Made by a program: the position numbers and the translations under genes
Shown: positions 62,342 to 64,000 of the stretch, in pieces
Numbering within the stretch: the first letter of the stretch is position 1
Layout: every line of letters begins with the position of its first letter
Assembly (NCBI GenBank): GCA_022448345.1
Contig: JAKVCB010000005.1
Span: 29,328-93,327 of the forward strand
Reading direction: 5' to 3'
Source of the DNA: Pirellulales bacterium
GTDB lineage: Bacteria; Planctomycetota; Planctomycetia; Pirellulales; Lacipirellulaceae
Length of the DNA stretch: 64,000 nt
Notes under the pieces: generated by a model
What the model saw: only the letters and a program-made list of their open reading frames with translations
What the model was told of the DNA's origin: nothing
The model's database searches: none

Positions 62342-62476
62342 ATGGACAAAAAGTCGTCGTACTACGGTTACTACAAAGACGGTTCTACGGAGATCTGTTC
62401 GAAGTGTAGAAGGTTGAAAAAACCAGGGTTGTTTGTCACCGAACGGGTCAAAGTGTTGAAAGGGGGAATTCGATGA
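62342..62476 (+). CDS. 44-aa Cys-pair microprotein
   Basis: MDKKSSYYGYYKDGSTEICSKCRRLKKPGLFVTERVKVLKGGIR; stop overlaps next start (ATGA). Confidence 0.5.
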   Translation: MDKKSSYYGYYKDGSTEICSKCRRLKKPGLFVTERVKVLKGGIR

Positions 62477-62661
62477 GGAGTTCGAATTATCGGGATGAAT
62501 CCGACGGGGAATACATCTCTGATCAAAAGCAGCGAACAATAAAGTACAGCGTCAGTAGGAAGCCACATAGTCGTACAAGATCCAAAGTGAAACGCCCTTC
62601 AACCGACCAGGTTGCGAAACGTGGCATTCACCAGCGGCGCAACAAACCGATGGGTTGGTAA
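62473..62661 (+). CDS. Small basic protein B, related to A
   Basis: MRSSNYRDESDGEYISDQKQRTIKYSVSRKPHSRTRSKVKRPSTDQVAKRGIHQRRNKPMGW; shares G[MI]Hx(R)RxxxM[SG]W ending with protein A. Confidence 0.58.
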   Translation: MRSSNYRDESDGEYISDQKQRTIKYSVSRKPHSRTRSKVKRPSTDQVAKRGIHQRRNKPMGW

Positions 62662-63179
62662 TAGGCAATCGTACAACGTGACAACAGCGAGAGCTGTATT
62701 GAAAAAAGTCGAGTTTAGGTTCGGGTGTCGTGCATACGGGTAACCGAGCCAGAAAATCTTTTCCCATTCTATTGAAGTTTGTCCCGATGTGTGGTCTGCG
62801 CTGGCGGTACGCGCAGAAAACCTAAGGGGCGTGAGAGGGTATGAACATCATGGTTTCGAGTTGGAAAAAATTCACTGGCTGGTCATTGGGGCGCCCTTGG
62901 CTCTGGGGGTATCCCGCCCGGCCAATGCCGATGCGATCAAAACGCAGTTGCCGGATCGAGGTGATACGTTCTCCCGGACCAGCTTTGGAAACGCATTTAT
63001 CGACCGTGAACGTTTATGGATTGTTCGCCCGCCAACACGTCAATCCACCAATGGCGTCTCTGTCCAGTACCGTTGCGGTGCTGTCGATGAGGGGTCTTCA
63101 GCAAACACACGACATACAAAAATTTAACAGTTTCAACGGTCGTTTTCCGATCAAGCACATTTCGCGAGGGAGTTTTATC

Positions 63180-63932
63180 ATGAACAGAATTTCTACCAAA
63201 AATACAATCGGGTTTATTACAGCGGCCTTTGCTTTTGGATTGGTAATGGCCAACTCGTCCGGAATCGTAATGGCTCAAGAGACGTTTAATTTGCAAGACC
63301 TCATCGACACGATGGGTAGTTTCGAAGTTGAAGACAAGCGATTTTCCAATTTTCAGTACAGCTGGACTGGAGATATGCCTCCGGCAAATAATGTTAATCT
63401 TGTGACTTTAATTGACAGTGGTGGAAATCCGGGTTTCAGAATGACGGGCTATTTTTCGGACACCGCTCTCACCACTGGTGGGACCACTGGTGGGTCGGAT
63501 GCCCTGCTGACTTACGAAGTGGATGTCACCAACCCGACAAGCAGAATCGTAGGTGCTTTTCTCGCAGGGAACCCAAATCTTCTGGGTGGAACGCAGGGGT
63601 CGATCAACGTATCGGAAACCTTTCTTCCACTTGGAGCTAGTGGAGAGTTCACAGGCGAAATTTTTGACGATACCCTTGCCGGGACTCAGTTAATAGACTC
63701 GGTCGACTTTGGGAGCGGTTACACGCATCTCTCTGTGCAGAAGGATATTGGTGCCATTGTGTTTGAAGGTAGCGGCACGATGTCCTTTGTGGACCAAACG
63801 TTTTCCCAAACCACAATTCCTGAGCCTAGCACGACACTGTTGTTGATTTTGGGACTTGCGATGTGTGGTGTGAGTCGACGGACCCTTGCTTCCTCGGACT
63901 ACGCTTCCCAGGCTGCTTTGATTTTTGGGTGA
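63180..63932 (+). CDS. PEP-CTERM protein
   Basis: Signal peptide (TIGFITAAFAFGLVMANSSGIVMAQE); terminal TIPEPSTTLLLILGLAMCGVSRRT. Confidence 0.88.
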   Translation: MNRISTKNTIGFITAAFAFGLVMANSSGIVMAQETFNLQDLIDTMGSFEVEDKRFSNFQYSWTGDMPPANNVNLVTLIDSGGNPGFRMTGYFSDTALTTGGTTGGSDALLTYEVDVTNPTSRIVGAFLAGNPNLLGGTQGSINVSETFLPLGASGEFTGEIFDDTLAGTQLIDSVDFGSGYTHLSVQKDIGAIVFEGSGTMSFVDQTFSQTTIPEPSTTLLLILGLAMCGVSRRTLASSDYASQAALIFG

Positions 63933-64000
63933 ACACCCTTAAACCCGTTTGCGACTTTAGTTTCTACACCCATGGACTTTCAAAATATATGAAATCGTAT

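Noticed and set aside
62789-63127. ORF with signal-peptide-like start (KIHWLVIGAPLALGVSRPANADA) upstream of the PEP-CTERM gene
   Set aside because: The remainder is not convincing and a second overlapping frame is equally open; cannot decide from sequence alone.
1-64000. CRISPR arrays, transposases, prophage genes, restriction or toxin-antitoxin systems
   Set aside because: No regularly spaced repeats and no recognisable genes of these classes were seen.

Overview
The window looks like a chromosomal segment from a Planctomycete (Pirellulales-like). I infer this from a TIGR03009-type protein, PEP-CTERM proteins, a nqr operon, NfeD/flotillin genes and LpxD/LpxI/LptB genes. Most of it is housekeeping: nqrA with partial nqrB, ilvC, ilvN, coaX, an MnmE-like GTPase, tpx, cutA, uppP, moeA, trpG/pabA-type, lepA, two signal peptidases I, an LptB-like ATPase, lpxD, lpxI, one tRNA-Leu(GAG) and a ferritin. 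Accessory or unusual parts are: (i) a decayed GT4 glycosyltransferase beside nqr; (ii) a perfect CRP-type dyad upstream of nqrA; (iii) a sugar kinase / nucleotidyltransferase / Gfo-Idh / glycosidase-like cluster; (iv) an NfeD-flotillin-coiled-coil membrane block; (v) an ArsM-ArsS arsenosugar-type pair; (vi) a signal peptidase I with a roughly 360-aa insertion; (vii) at 57-64 kb, a stand-alone sigma-54 activator gene near an AT-rich intergenic region bounded by two divergent -24/-12 promoter-like sequences. Region (vii) drives uncharacterised small genes: two paralogous tiny basic proteins, a receiver-like protein and a Cys-pair microprotein. A PEP-CTERM protein follows them. I consider region (vii) the best candidate for an undescribed system. 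All assignments come from reading motifs by eye; no database search was run.
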